Shown here one piece after another: positions 6,570-14,297 of a stretch of DNA of 64,000 nucleotides (positions within the stretch are counted from its first letter, which is position 1; every line of letters begins with the position of its first letter). Source of the stretch: Fidelibacterota bacterium. Its GTDB lineage: Bacteria > Fidelibacterota > UBA8477 > JABMPR01. The notes below the pieces were generated by a model. It had not been told where the DNA came from. It did no database searches and saw nothing but the letters and a program-made list of their open reading frames with translations. The translations under genes were made by a program, and so were the position numbers. The stretch covers positions 1-64,000 of the forward strand of contig JAERTJ010000189.1 of assembly GCA_016844945.1 (NCBI GenBank). The letters run 5' to 3'.

Positions 6570-7112
6570 ATGAAAAGTATCAATAATTTTTCTCTTTCAG
6601 CAATCCCCTCACCTATAGGACGCATTCTGATTGCAATGGTCATAACACTTGCACTTGGGGTGTCACTTGGTTTAATGGTGGTCTTCATCACCACAACAGG
6701 GCTTCCTTCTGGTATCACAGTTCATTACCAGGGTGACAGTCCCGATGATATCGACTTGATTCCTGATAAATACCCTATGCCTATAAAAGAACTACTCATA
6801 ACAACACATAATCATATTCTTAGTTTTACCTTCATCTTTGGGTTTCTAGGGCTCTTGATCCAATTAAGCAGCAAGCTAAACTCAAAGCAAAAACAACTCC
6901 TGGGCATAGAACCATTTATCTCAATCATACTGACTTTTGGATCCATGTGGGGTATTCGATTCTTGAGCGGATCCTTTGTCTGGCTCATGTTGCTAAGCTC
7001 AGCAATCATGTACATTTCTTTCTATATCATGATCACCATCATTCTATGGGAGTTGATGTTTCGTGAGAAAAGTGCCCAGAGTGGACTTTTCAAGCCTTCA
7101 ACAGGACGATGA
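6570..7112 (+). CDS. Four-to-five-helix membrane protein partnered with FMN protein
   Basis: I do not recognise a named family. The 180-residue product starts at ATG 6570 with GAAGGG seven bases before (an in-frame TTG at 6555 is possible). Helices lie near residues 18-42, 78-100, 110-130 and 133-158. A long loop after helix 1 (ITVHYQGDSPDDIDLI) is probably periplasmic. TTHNHIL places two His at the mouth of helix 2, a possible heme or metal ligand set (inference). As the last gene of the porin/FMN-protein operon it could be the membrane electron partner of the flavoprotein. Confidence 0.6.
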   Translation: MKSINNFSLSAIPSPIGRILIAMVITLALGVSLGLMVVFITTTGLPSGITVHYQGDSPDDIDLIPDKYPMPIKELLITTHNHILSFTFIFGFLGLLIQLSSKLNSKQKQLLGIEPFISIILTFGSMWGIRFLSGSFVWLMLLSSAIMYISFYIMITIILWELMFREKSAQSGLFKPSTGR

Positions 7113-7157
7113 GAAGGGATATTTGATCTACTGACAATCTTCAATCCTGTTTGAGGT

Positions 7158-7184
7158 GGGCAGCGATTGCTACAAAAGCTGCCC
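7158..7184. terminator. Hairpin between convergent genes
   Basis: GGGCAGC (7158-7164) and GCTGCCC (7178-7184) form a 7-bp GC-rich stem with a 13-base loop followed by CATTTC. It lies in the 93-base gap between the convergent membrane-protein and anchor-protein genes and could stop transcription from either side. Confidence 0.6.
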
Positions 7185-7205
7185 CATTTCCCCTGCGCGC
7201 TTACT

Positions 7206-7838
7206 CTAGAGTACTTTCTTCATATCAGAAAACTCACCGCTCACTTCGAGAGTAATGTTCATGACACCAGATGTCCGATTTCTCCAGAACCAACCATGAT
7301 GACCATCAAAAGAGGCCTCCAGAACTCCTTTATCACTCATCTTTGAACCTTTGGCATAGTTATGATACTTGATGTTCAATGGCTTCGAATCGCCATGAGT
7401 ATCAAAGTTTGCCTTGCCATTATCTGAGGTCCATACAAAGTTTACCTTTTTACCCTTTTGCATAGCTAGTTTGATCTCTGTCGCTTCATCTGGTTTAAGC
7501 GTAAATGTCATCGAGTCTTTTTTGATTTTGTCTTCTGGTTTCTCTATTTCCGTTTTTACTGTTCTCACTTCTTTGGGTTTTACAGCCGAGAGCATTTCAA
7601 CTTTCCTTGCTTCATCTTTCGCACGTTCAGCAGCTGCATCCTTAGACAGAGAGGTTTTGATCTCTCCCATTTTGGACAGGCCAATCAGTTTACCGATGCC
7701 AGTTGGATCTATGCCATACTCAGCCGGGAGGATCGCAGTAATTAGAATTACAAGCGCTATACCAGCTGCGATGATAGTTGATTTGATCAGCTGCGCTTTT
7801 GAAGGGAGATCATTATAGCTTGTTTGATTATTATTCAT
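7206..7838 (-). CDS. Transmembrane anchor protein linked to HupE
   Basis: The start is ATG 7838 with AAGGA upstream; a longer frame from 7931 would overlap the hupE-like gene. The 210-residue protein has one helix (about 17-36, IIAAGIALVILITAILPAEYG), a Lys/Glu-rich linker (about 60-110) and a globular C-terminal domain with VNFVWTSDNGKANFDTHGD and a His/Trp-rich GHHGWFWRNRT. This matches the proteins annotated as transmembrane anchor proteins that accompany HupE/UreJ transporters. The C-terminal domain is probably periplasmic and may bind the metal or dock the transporter. It is the third gene of a minus-strand metal operon. Confidence 0.7.
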   Translation of the reverse strand: MNNNQTSYNDLPSKAQLIKSTIIAAGIALVILITAILPAEYGIDPTGIGKLIGLSKMGEIKTSLSKDAAAERAKDEARKVEMLSAVKPKEVRTVKTEIEKPEDKIKKDSMTFTLKPDEATEIKLAMQKGKKVNFVWTSDNGKANFDTHGDSKPLNIKYHNYAKGSKMSDKGVLEASFDGHHGWFWRNRTSGVMNITLEVSGEFSDMKKVL

Positions 7839-7857
7839 GAGTGTATTCCTTAGATGT

Positions 7858-8574
7858 TTATGAAGTAAAAAAGCCGGTGAGTTGATAACCAACGAAAATG
7901 AATCCTCCAGCCATGAGGAGTACATTGGCATTGTAGGCGTGATCCATAAACTTTGCCGATCTGCGCCAGTAGCCCATAATAATGAGTATGATTGCCAGCC
8001 CCATTATCTGTCCCAATTCCACACCGACGTTAAAAGCAATCAGGTTAGGGATAAGTCCCTCAGATGACATTTTGTAGTCAAGGATCTTAGTCGCTAGTCC
8101 AAATCCATGAAACAGCCCGAAGATGAGAGTTGCAATTTTGGTATTGGGCTGAATACCAAACCAGGATTGATATGCTCCCATGTTATCGAGAGCTTTGTAC
8201 ACTATAGAAAACCCTATGATGGCGTCTATAATGTATGCATTTACACTGATGTCGAGGAGGACACCAGAAAGTAGAGTGACTGAGTGTCCGAGAGCAAAAA
8301 GTGTGACGTAAATGCTCACATCCTTGAGTCTGTACAAAAAGAATATGACCCCAAACAAGAAGAGTAAATGATCATATCCGGTAACCATATGTTTAGCGCC
8401 CAGGTAGATAAAGGGTACAATCATAGTACCAGAGCTCTCCGGTATATAGCCCTTATCCCCTTCTGTCACACCATGGGCTAATGCTTCTGGAGTACCTGCA
8501 AATAGAAACATTAAGCAAGCAATTACCAGCAGAGTGTGTTTCGGGGTAATTAAATGTTTGAATAAATTGTTCAT
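7858..8574 (-). CDS. HupE/UreJ-family metal transporter
   Basis: The product has 238 residues, with a signal-like first helix ending AEALAHG, then six to seven membrane helices. The HupE motif is clear: KHMVTGYDHLLFLFGVIFF (about 61-79), followed by LFALGHSVTL and GLFHGFGLA. Members move nickel or cobalt, or carry other cations; the direction here is not known. The His residues in HMVTGYDH and GHS are the family's metal-site candidates. The gene lies between a His-rich exported protein and an anchor protein and diverges from a DmeF-type Co/Ni exporter, so the whole cluster concerns divalent cations. A hairpin leader (8588-8615) sits right before its start. Confidence 0.85.
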   Translation of the reverse strand: MNNLFKHLITPKHTLLVIACLMFLFAGTPEALAHGVTEGDKGYIPESSGTMIVPFIYLGAKHMVTGYDHLLFLFGVIFFLYRLKDVSIYVTLFALGHSVTLLSGVLLDISVNAYIIDAIIGFSIVYKALDNMGAYQSWFGIQPNTKIATLIFGLFHGFGLATKILDYKMSSEGLIPNLIAFNVGVELGQIMGLAIILIIMGYWRRSAKFMDHAYNANVLLMAGGFIFVGYQLTGFFTS

Positions 8575-8587
8575 TAGTAAAACCTCA

Positions 8588-8615
8588 TTAATTGTCCATG
8601 AGAAACGGACATTAA
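8588..8615 (-). promoter_or_regulatory. Hairpin in the leader of the hupE-like gene
   Basis: On the minus strand TTAATGTCC, a nine-base loop and GGAC(A)ATTAA pair over nine base pairs with one bulge. It ends directly before the TGAGG ribosome-binding site of the hupE-like gene. It may modulate translation or stabilise the distal mRNA; no known riboswitch class is recognised. Confidence 0.35.
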
Positions 8616-8659
8616 AATTGAAAAAGTTCTTTAGGTATAACCGGGAAGATCTGTGAAGT

Positions 8660-9109
8660 TTATGAAAGGGTTGGAGGACCGCGAATTATAGAAGTGAATA
8701 CTTTTAGGACACCAGGAATCGGTGGTTCACCAAGCTGGAATCTGGTGATAGGTCTTTGCTTGTTCCGTGTGTCTTGTCCACTCGGGCTAATAAAATCATC
8801 ATTTGATATGGATGAATTATTAAATTGTTGTCTGAATAATTTCCAATCGGTGTGATTATCAAATGTGTGAGTATGATCTCTGGTATGGGAGGATTCAGGT
8901 TCATCGTGAGGATGCCCATCGTTGTCATTAACTTCGACAATCTGGAGTATGTTGATTCCAGATTCAACGTCCTCTGCGGCATGAATGTGATGCACACGCA
9001 GAAAAGGAGATAATAACGACACTGTCATTACTAGACGAAGTATTATGGACCATCTAACCTGTGGTTTTAAAAGTATGGGATTCGACTCAAACTTCCAAAT
9101 CGTGTTCAA
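8660..9109 (-). CDS. Small His-rich exported protein, metal-linked
   Basis: The 149-residue frame starts at TTG 9109 (weak ribosome-binding site) and has a hydrophobic stretch about residues 19-44 (LRLVMTVSLLSPFL) ending HAAED, a plausible signal peptide; a later ATG at 9028 is possible. The mature part contains DGHPHDEPESSHTRDHTHTFDNH, a metal-binding run, and ends GVLKVFTSIIRGPPTLS, an ending seen in small proteins near metal-efflux genes. I infer a periplasmic metal buffer or sensor. It heads the operon with the HupE-like and anchor proteins and is divergent from dmeF. Confidence 0.55.
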   Translation of the reverse strand: MNTIWKFESNPILLKPQVRWSIILRLVMTVSLLSPFLRVHHIHAAEDVESGINILQIVEVNDNDGHPHDEPESSHTRDHTHTFDNHTDWKLFRQQFNNSSISNDDFISPSGQDTRNKQRPITRFQLGEPPIPGVLKVFTSIIRGPPTLS

Positions 9110-9300
9110 TTGCTTTTACTTCTATCCCGATATTCGTATGATTGTACTACTTTAAGCATGGCGCAACCTATTAAGTCTCAAAAACATTCCAAGCAAAGCT
9201 AGCAGCCAGCCCTTCGGTGCTGATATACCGTATTGAATAATAAATACATACAGGACATGATGGATTCAGCTTGGTTCTTAGCACCTGACACTTTGTGGCT

Positions 9301-9313
9301 TGTGAAGATCACA
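9301..9313. promoter_or_regulatory. TGTGA-AGA-TCACA palindrome upstream of dmeF
   Basis: This perfect 5-3-5 inverted repeat sits 17 bases before the possible leader ORF of dmeF. It shares TGTGA/TCACA half-sites with the 3394-3408 site, but the spacer is two bases shorter, so binding by the same regulator is uncertain. Confidence 0.35.
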
Positions 9314-9330
9314 CTGGAGAATAAGTTCAT

Positions 9331-9390
9331 ATGGAGGATGTGAATTGCCCATATTGTGATAGGGCTGACAAGATGAGGACTTATTTCTAA
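9331..9390 (+). CDS. Possible 19-residue CxxC leader peptide of dmeF
   Basis: ATG 9331 (GGAGA about ten bases before) opens MEDVNCPYCDRADKMRTYF, and its TAA (9388-9390) overlaps the dmeF start as TAATG. The stop-start overlap would couple translation of the two. The CPYC motif could bind a soft or borderline metal, so a leader that pauses or couples according to metal is imaginable. An ORF this short can arise by chance; the evidence is only the start, the ribosome-binding site, the CxxC and the overlap. Confidence 0.35.
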   Translation: MEDVNCPYCDRADKMRTYF

Positions 9391-10295
9391 TGCAAATCGG
9401 GCACCATGATCACACTTTTGGACAGGACAAACGTCGACCAGGTGAATCGCGCACGCTTATAGTTATCGTGATAACTGCCATCACAATGCTGGTAGAAATA
9501 GTGGCTGGAATCAAGTATGGTTCCATGGCACTTTTAGCAGACGGGTTACATATGGCATCACATGCTGTAGCGCTAAGTGTTACTGCTTTTGCCTATTCAT
9601 ATGCTCGACGAAATGCCTTTAATGATCGCTTTAGTTTTGGGACAGGAAAAGTCAATGCCCTGGGTGGTTTCACCGGAGCAATACTTCTTGCAATATTCGC
9701 TCTCTACATGGGCATTGAAAGTATTGCTCGTTTACTAAACCCGGTGGAGATTGTATTTAACCAGGCTATTCTTGTGGCTGTTTTAGGGCTAATTGTCAAT
9801 GGCGTTAGCGTATTAATCCTTGGGGTTGAGAATCATGATCATCATCACGAACATCCCCCTCACCATCATGACCATAACTTAAAATCTGCATATCTTCATG
9901 TAATGGCTGATGCACTTACCTCAGTATTAGCCATCGTTGCCTTGCTCACTGCCAAATACTTCGGTTCTGTTTGGATGGATCCAATAATGGGAATTGTTGG
10001 TGCAGTACTTGTTGCCCGCTGGTCATTTGGACTGTTGAAGTCGACGAGTGCAATTTTATTAGACCATCAAGCTTCGAAGAGCACTTTAAACACGATTAAA
10101 GAGAAGGTAGAGGATGATGTTTCAGAGATCACTGATTTGCACGTGTGGTCCATTGGTCCAAACATCTTTGCAGCCCAAATTTTAATTGTTGCTCGCAATC
10201 CTGCAACTCTAGGTGAGTACAAATCTAGAATCCCAGAAAACTTGGGTATTGTTCATACGTCTATTGAGATAATTAAACACACTGAGCTCAAATAG
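9390..10295 (+). CDS. dmeF: DmeF-type CDF Co(II)/Ni(II) efflux transporter
   Basis: The 301 residues are a cation-diffusion-facilitator of the DmeF group: an N-terminal HHDHTFG, six helices, metal-site residues in helix 2 (D51, H54, with H58) and helix 5 (H170, D174), a His-rich loop (149-162, HDHHHEHPPHHHDH) and a C-terminal cytoplasmic domain with DLHVWSIG. FSFGTGKVNALGGF is characteristic. It exports cobalt or nickel from the cytoplasm by proton exchange in studied relatives. The ATG overlaps the stop of a possible leader ORF; GATGAGG lies about eleven bases upstream. No DmeR/RcnR-type repressor gene is nearby. Confidence 0.9.
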   Translation: MQIGHHDHTFGQDKRRPGESRTLIVIVITAITMLVEIVAGIKYGSMALLADGLHMASHAVALSVTAFAYSYARRNAFNDRFSFGTGKVNALGGFTGAILLAIFALYMGIESIARLLNPVEIVFNQAILVAVLGLIVNGVSVLILGVENHDHHHEHPPHHHDHNLKSAYLHVMADALTSVLAIVALLTAKYFGSVWMDPIMGIVGAVLVARWSFGLLKSTSAILLDHQASKSTLNTIKEKVEDDVSEITDLHVWSIGPNIFAAQILIVARNPATLGEYKSRIPENLGIVHTSIEIIKHTELK

Positions 10296-10632
10296 GTATC
10301 CCCCACTATCAGAATTATCTCCATCCCAGGTAATTCGTCAGGGGGTTGTAGTATCCTATGCTAACCTTCCTAAATCCTTCCAACCAATATGGTGATTAAT
10401 GGGATTTTTCAGGAATTTATGGGAACTGCATTCCTGTTTTACGCATCTTGTATGATACTATTATAACTAATGTTAAGGGTAGATATCACAGGAGTCAGCA
10501 ATCTGACTATTGGATTTCCTTCATCTCCGTTCTTCTTCTACGATATCACATATTCGCTTCCGAATTCACTCATCCTTTTGGACGATGCCCGAAACGGAGC
10601 GAGCTCAGTTATTGGAGTAAGACGAGTCGAAG
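10296..10632. other. Intergenic region with right repeat copy
   Basis: No coding potential is convincing on either strand in these 337 bases between the convergent dmeF and asd. The notable element is the second copy of the dispersed repeat at 10373-10441. I saw no clear intrinsic terminator for either gene. Confidence 0.6.
10373..10441 (+). repeat. Dispersed direct repeat, right copy
   Basis: This is the partner of 327-394: AATCCTTCCA, ATTAATGGGA, GGAATTTATGGGAACTGCATTCC and GTTTTA in the same order and orientation. Housekeeping genes (asd, lysC) begin immediately to its right, so the two copies bound the accessory segment. Confidence 0.5.
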
Positions 10633-11730
10633 TCAATCCTGTTTGATGTAATCCCTGGCTACCAGCATCTCAGCAGTCAGGATAGCACCGCCAGCGGCTC
10701 CCCGAACTGTATTGTGTGATAAGGCGACAAAGCGAATGTCAAAGAATACATCCTCCTCGAGTCGTCCAATTGTGACAGCCATTCCTTTGCCATTGTCAAC
10801 ATCCAGTTTTACCTGGGGTCGATCACCCTCAGCCTTTACCTCGATGGCGGGTTGCGGAGCAAAAGGTAAATCCAGTTCCTGTGGTTCTGCTTTAAACTCA
10901 GACCAAATCTTAGCAACCTCATCCAGAGATGGCACTTCATCTTCAAAATTGAGATAAACCAGTGCAGTATGCCCATCAATAACCGGTACGCGAGTACAGA
11001 GTGCTGACATGATGATGGAATGATCGGGGATGATTTGATCATCTCCCAGCTCACCCAATATTTTTGAGGGTTCTCTCTCAGTCTTTTCCTCTTCTCCAGG
11101 TATTAAGGGGTTAACCGTTTCACGCCTGTCCGACTCCGTGAGACCACGATAACCAGCTCCAGAAAGTGCCTGTAAGGTATTCACCAGAATTTCTTTCACC
11201 GGGTAACCAGCTTCCCGCAAAGCATGGATTGCCACCAGGTATGATTGCACAGAACAGTTTGGCTTTACTGCTACAAAACCTGTTTCAGGTAGACCATGAG
11301 CTTCTTGTTGTGCCTTAATTATCTCAAGGTGATCTGTGTTTATCTCTGGAACAACCATGGGCACATCAGAAGTCCACCTGTTGGCAGAACTATTACTGAC
11401 GACTGGATACCCCTTTGCTGCATATGCAAATTCAAATTCGCGGGTTGCTTCCTTGTCATCCAGTTCAGTGGCGGAGAAAAATAGCTGAACCCCATCAGGG
11501 ATACTTTCATAGTCCATCACATTGCGTACTTGGACATCCAGGAGTTCTGCTGGGATATCTATATCCATGAGCCATTTTCCACTGGTCGCTTCCCCATAGG
11601 TTTTCCCGGCTGATCGAGAAGAGGCTGCAAGATCCTTGATTTCAAACCAGGGATGATCCACCAACAGCTTTACATAATTCTGACCCACAACGCCTGTGGC
11701 TCCCAGTATTCCAACGGCAATCTTTTTCAT
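10633..11730 (-). CDS. asd: Aspartate-semialdehyde dehydrogenase
   Basis: The enzyme reduces aspartyl phosphate to aspartate semialdehyde with NADPH, the branch to lysine/diaminopimelate, threonine and methionine. The 365 residues start with the nucleotide-binding GILGATGVVG (7-16). The catalytic Cys is C159 in VKPNCSVQ, and NTLQALSGAGYRG, close to the archaeal/fungal-type enzyme, follows. The length and this motif place it in that branch rather than the E. coli type. Its ATG overlaps the lysC stop by four bases, so both are translated from one mRNA. The product also feeds peptidoglycan precursor synthesis. Confidence 0.95.
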   Translation of the reverse strand: MKKIAVGILGATGVVGQNYVKLLVDHPWFEIKDLAASSRSAGKTYGEATSGKWLMDIDIPAELLDVQVRNVMDYESIPDGVQLFFSATELDDKEATREFEFAYAAKGYPVVSNSSANRWTSDVPMVVPEINTDHLEIIKAQQEAHGLPETGFVAVKPNCSVQSYLVAIHALREAGYPVKEILVNTLQALSGAGYRGLTESDRRETVNPLIPGEEEKTEREPSKILGELGDDQIIPDHSIIMSALCTRVPVIDGHTALVYLNFEDEVPSLDEVAKIWSEFKAEPQELDLPFAPQPAIEVKAEGDRPQVKLDVDNGKGMAVTIGRLEEDVFFDIRFVALSHNTVRGAAGGAILTAEMLVARDYIKQD

Positions 11731-13118
11731 GCTGTTTTCCTTTCAAACAGTCTTCTGTGTAGAGCTCTAATAGCTTTCTGAACATGCTCATCACTTACAA
11801 TAAAGGAGATGTTTCGTTTTGATGATCCCTGTGCAATAGCTTCCACATTGATCGATTCTCTTCCTAAAACTTCAAAAATAACGCCTGCAATACCCGGTGT
11901 GTTCTGCATCCCCTCACCAACCACGGCAACCAGGGACAATTCGCTTTCGACTTTAATCTTGTCGATATATTTGAGTTCTAGTTCCTTTTCAAACTCGAGT
12001 TCAATAGCCTGTACAGCCAACTCGGTCTCATCTGGTTTTAAGGCAAAACAGGTGGAGTGCTCACTAAAAGCCTGCGACACCAGCATGATACTGATACCAT
12101 TCTTAGCAAGACAAGTAAATAGACGTGCGTTGATACCCTTGACTCCCACCATTCCTGCCCCCTGAAGACGAATCAAGGAAACATGTGAGACCGATGATAG
12201 ACCGACAGTAATTTCACCATTTAGCACACGATCATGGGATATCCTGGAGCCTGGTGCTGAGGGGTTAAACGTATTTTTAATCGTGATTGGGATATGCTTA
12301 TATAACGCCGGGATCATGGTTGGTGGGAAAATTACTTTTGCACCGGCATGAGCCAATTCCATGGCTTCCTCATAAGTCAACCGGGTAATGGATAAAGCTT
12401 TATCCACAAACTTGGGATTCGCCGTAAGGATACCATCTACATCCGTCCAAATTTCAATTTCCTGGACGCTTAAGGCTGCACCAAAAATACTGGCTGAATA
12501 ATCTGACCCACTCCGTCCAAGTGTCGAAGTATTTCCATACTCTGTGGAACCAATAAAACCGGTGATTACCTGTACCTTCTTTCGCCCGGTCATATAAGCA
12601 CGAATTCGGTCATATGATTTTTGATAATGAACAAAAGCATCACCGTAATTCGTATCCGTCAGGATTACTTCACGAGCATCCAGAGACTCTGCGTCAATCT
12701 TCAATTTCTTTAAAAATGAAGTCAGAATAAGGACCGAGAATCGCTCTCCAAAGCTGAGTAATTCATCCTTCCACATAAGAAAATCATCTGTGGAGCCCGG
12801 ACATTCACCCAGGGTTTCGTTTATCAAGCCAGAGAGATCCCCAAAAGCTCTGACCAATTCGAAATCTGCATCAATACCAAGTTGCAGAATGGCATCCTCA
12901 TGAATGTTGAGAACTATACTGAGGGCATCTTCATAGAGCTGGCCATCTCTTGCCAGTAAACTCAGTTTGATGAGTTTGTCAGTTACACCTCGCATCGCAG
13001 AGACAACCACTGAGACCGTATGCCCATCTGCCACAGCATTCTGGATGATTGACCCTACCTGATGGATGCACTCTCCATCAGCAACAGATGTCCCCCCGAA
13101 CTTTAATATTTTCTTCAT
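11727..13118 (-). CDS. lysC: Aspartate kinase
   Basis: This monofunctional kinase phosphorylates aspartate, the first step of the aspartate-family pathway. Of 463 residues the N-terminal domain carries KFGGTSV (6-12) and the nucleotide/aspartate part with GRSGSDYSAS; the last 150 residues form tandem ACT domains (VSHVSLIRLQGAGMVGVKG, then SLVAVVGEGMQNTPGIAG), which usually bind lysine or threonine for feedback inhibition. No homoserine dehydrogenase domain is fused. It is first in a two-gene operon with asd, overlapping by four bases. Confidence 0.95.
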   Translation of the reverse strand: MKKILKFGGTSVADGECIHQVGSIIQNAVADGHTVSVVVSAMRGVTDKLIKLSLLARDGQLYEDALSIVLNIHEDAILQLGIDADFELVRAFGDLSGLINETLGECPGSTDDFLMWKDELLSFGERFSVLILTSFLKKLKIDAESLDAREVILTDTNYGDAFVHYQKSYDRIRAYMTGRKKVQVITGFIGSTEYGNTSTLGRSGSDYSASIFGAALSVQEIEIWTDVDGILTANPKFVDKALSITRLTYEEAMELAHAGAKVIFPPTMIPALYKHIPITIKNTFNPSAPGSRISHDRVLNGEITVGLSSVSHVSLIRLQGAGMVGVKGINARLFTCLAKNGISIMLVSQAFSEHSTCFALKPDETELAVQAIELEFEKELELKYIDKIKVESELSLVAVVGEGMQNTPGIAGVIFEVLGRESINVEAIAQGSSKRNISFIVSDEHVQKAIRALHRRLFERKTA

Positions 13119-13211
13119 TCTCCAGCTTCCAATTGAATGAATTTTTCTCTTAGCAAATATGAGTTAGTAATTTTAAGTGACAAAGTACAATCTAGGAACG
13201 AATTGGAATAA

Positions 13212-13238
13212 AAAAGGCAACCCTGAGGATTGCCTTTT
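13212..13238 (-). terminator. Intrinsic terminator of the acyl-CoA operon
   Basis: AAAAGGCAA (13212-13220) and TTGCCTTTT (13230-13238) form a perfect nine-bp stem around CCCTGAGGA, with further A/T tract outside. It lies 27 bases past the stop of the DRTGG-domain gene on the minus strand. Confidence 0.85.
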
Positions 13239-13265
13239 GAATGATAATGTGCTCCAGACCGCTTG

Positions 13266-14297
13266 CTAGAAAGCCCCGAGCTCAATATTTTCTTTTACCA
13301 GTCCTGCCAGTTGATCCATCTTGTCTTCATCATCCTTTGATAATAGTGAAACCAGATTATCAACCTTCTTAGCTGCCTGAAATGTATCCTGGGCAACCAG
13401 TAGAAGTGGAACGTTGGTTCCTGAAGCGCTGGCAATGATGTTAGGTGGAGGAAGAATATTGTTGGTCAAAATGATGCCTGCTGCGTGTGTATCCAGAGCT
13501 GCCAGAATCATATCACTTCGATCCCCACTGGTAATAACCAGTTTGGACTCTTTGTTGAAACGCTGCATCCGCAATACGGCATCGGCTGACATTGCACCTA
13601 CAAACACATCTTTGATGGTGTTGTCCAGGCCCTTCTCTCCTGCCAGAACCTTTGCAAAAAACAAATCTGCAAGAAACCGCATAGATGGTTTTGTCAGGTT
13701 CTCAGCATAAGGCAGTATTCCTAGAAGTGGCAAACCAAGCGCTTCGAAGTGTTCCATGTAGACGGCTTTAAAGTCCTCAACATCATGGACCTTATTGATA
13801 ATGACACCAGCCAATTTGACATCACCCAGATCGATGATCTTTTTCAGTGAGTAGGCATCGTCACAGATCTGATCATTGGTACCACTGAGAACGACCAGCA
13901 ATTCACCATCCAGATAGCGACACAAGGACAATGCATCCAGATGCACAGAGAGTCCTCGTGTGAGTTCCTTGCCACTCTCGATGAGCATGATATCTTTTCC
14001 CTGAGAATTCAACTGAGCGATTTCACGAACCTTATCACCTGTTGTATTCTCATCATACATGAATCGAAGTTTGGAGTGATCAAAGCCGATACTCATGGCT
14101 TCAGGTGATTCCTCCGTTTTCATGGCAGCTGTGCATACTGCAGCATCAAAATCCCATAAACGTTTTTTTCTATACAGGAGTCGGTCGCCAAAAGGTTTGA
14201 GATAACCCATTTTCTGGGAAGAGTTTTTCGCCAATCCTACGATGACGCTTGTTTTTCCTGCATCTTTCCTAAGTGATGTTACAATTATATTTTTCAT
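13266..14297 (-). CDS. P-loop/DRTGG-domain protein (Pta N-terminal-like)
   Basis: The 343 residues start as a dethiobiotin-synthetase-like P-loop domain (AAA_26; TSLRKDAGKTSVIVGLAKN, residues 7-25, with GKT) and continue into a DRTGG domain (about 210-310, DVFVGAMSADAVLR). This is the architecture of the N-terminal regulatory part of long phosphotransacetylases, but the catalytic Pta domain is absent. In E. coli Pta the region modulates activity in response to NADH and pyruvate. Here it follows an ADP-forming acyl-CoA synthetase with a four-base overlap, so I infer it regulates that enzyme. Confidence 0.8.
   Translation of the reverse strand: MKNIIVTSLRKDAGKTSVIVGLAKNSSQKMGYLKPFGDRLLYRKKRLWDFDAAVCTAAMKTEESPEAMSIGFDHSKLRFMYDENTTGDKVREIAQLNSQGKDIMLIESGKELTRGLSVHLDALSLCRYLDGELLVVLSGTNDQICDDAYSLKKIIDLGDVKLAGVIINKVHDVEDFKAVYMEHFEALGLPLLGILPYAENLTKPSMRFLADLFFAKVLAGEKGLDNTIKDVFVGAMSADAVLRMQRFNKESKLVITSGDRSDMILAALDTHAAGIILTNNILPPPNIIASASGTNVPLLLVAQDTFQAAKKVDNLVSLLSKDDEDKMDQLAGLVKENIELGAF

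Noticed and set aside
8704-8997. Alternative minus-strand frame overlapping the His-rich gene
   Set aside because: The competing frame gives no signal peptide and no His-rich run; the 8660-9109 frame explains the region better.
10448-10651. Plus-strand 67-codon frame between dmeF and asd
   Set aside because: It runs into the asd 3' end, has no ribosome-binding site and the sequence has no family features.
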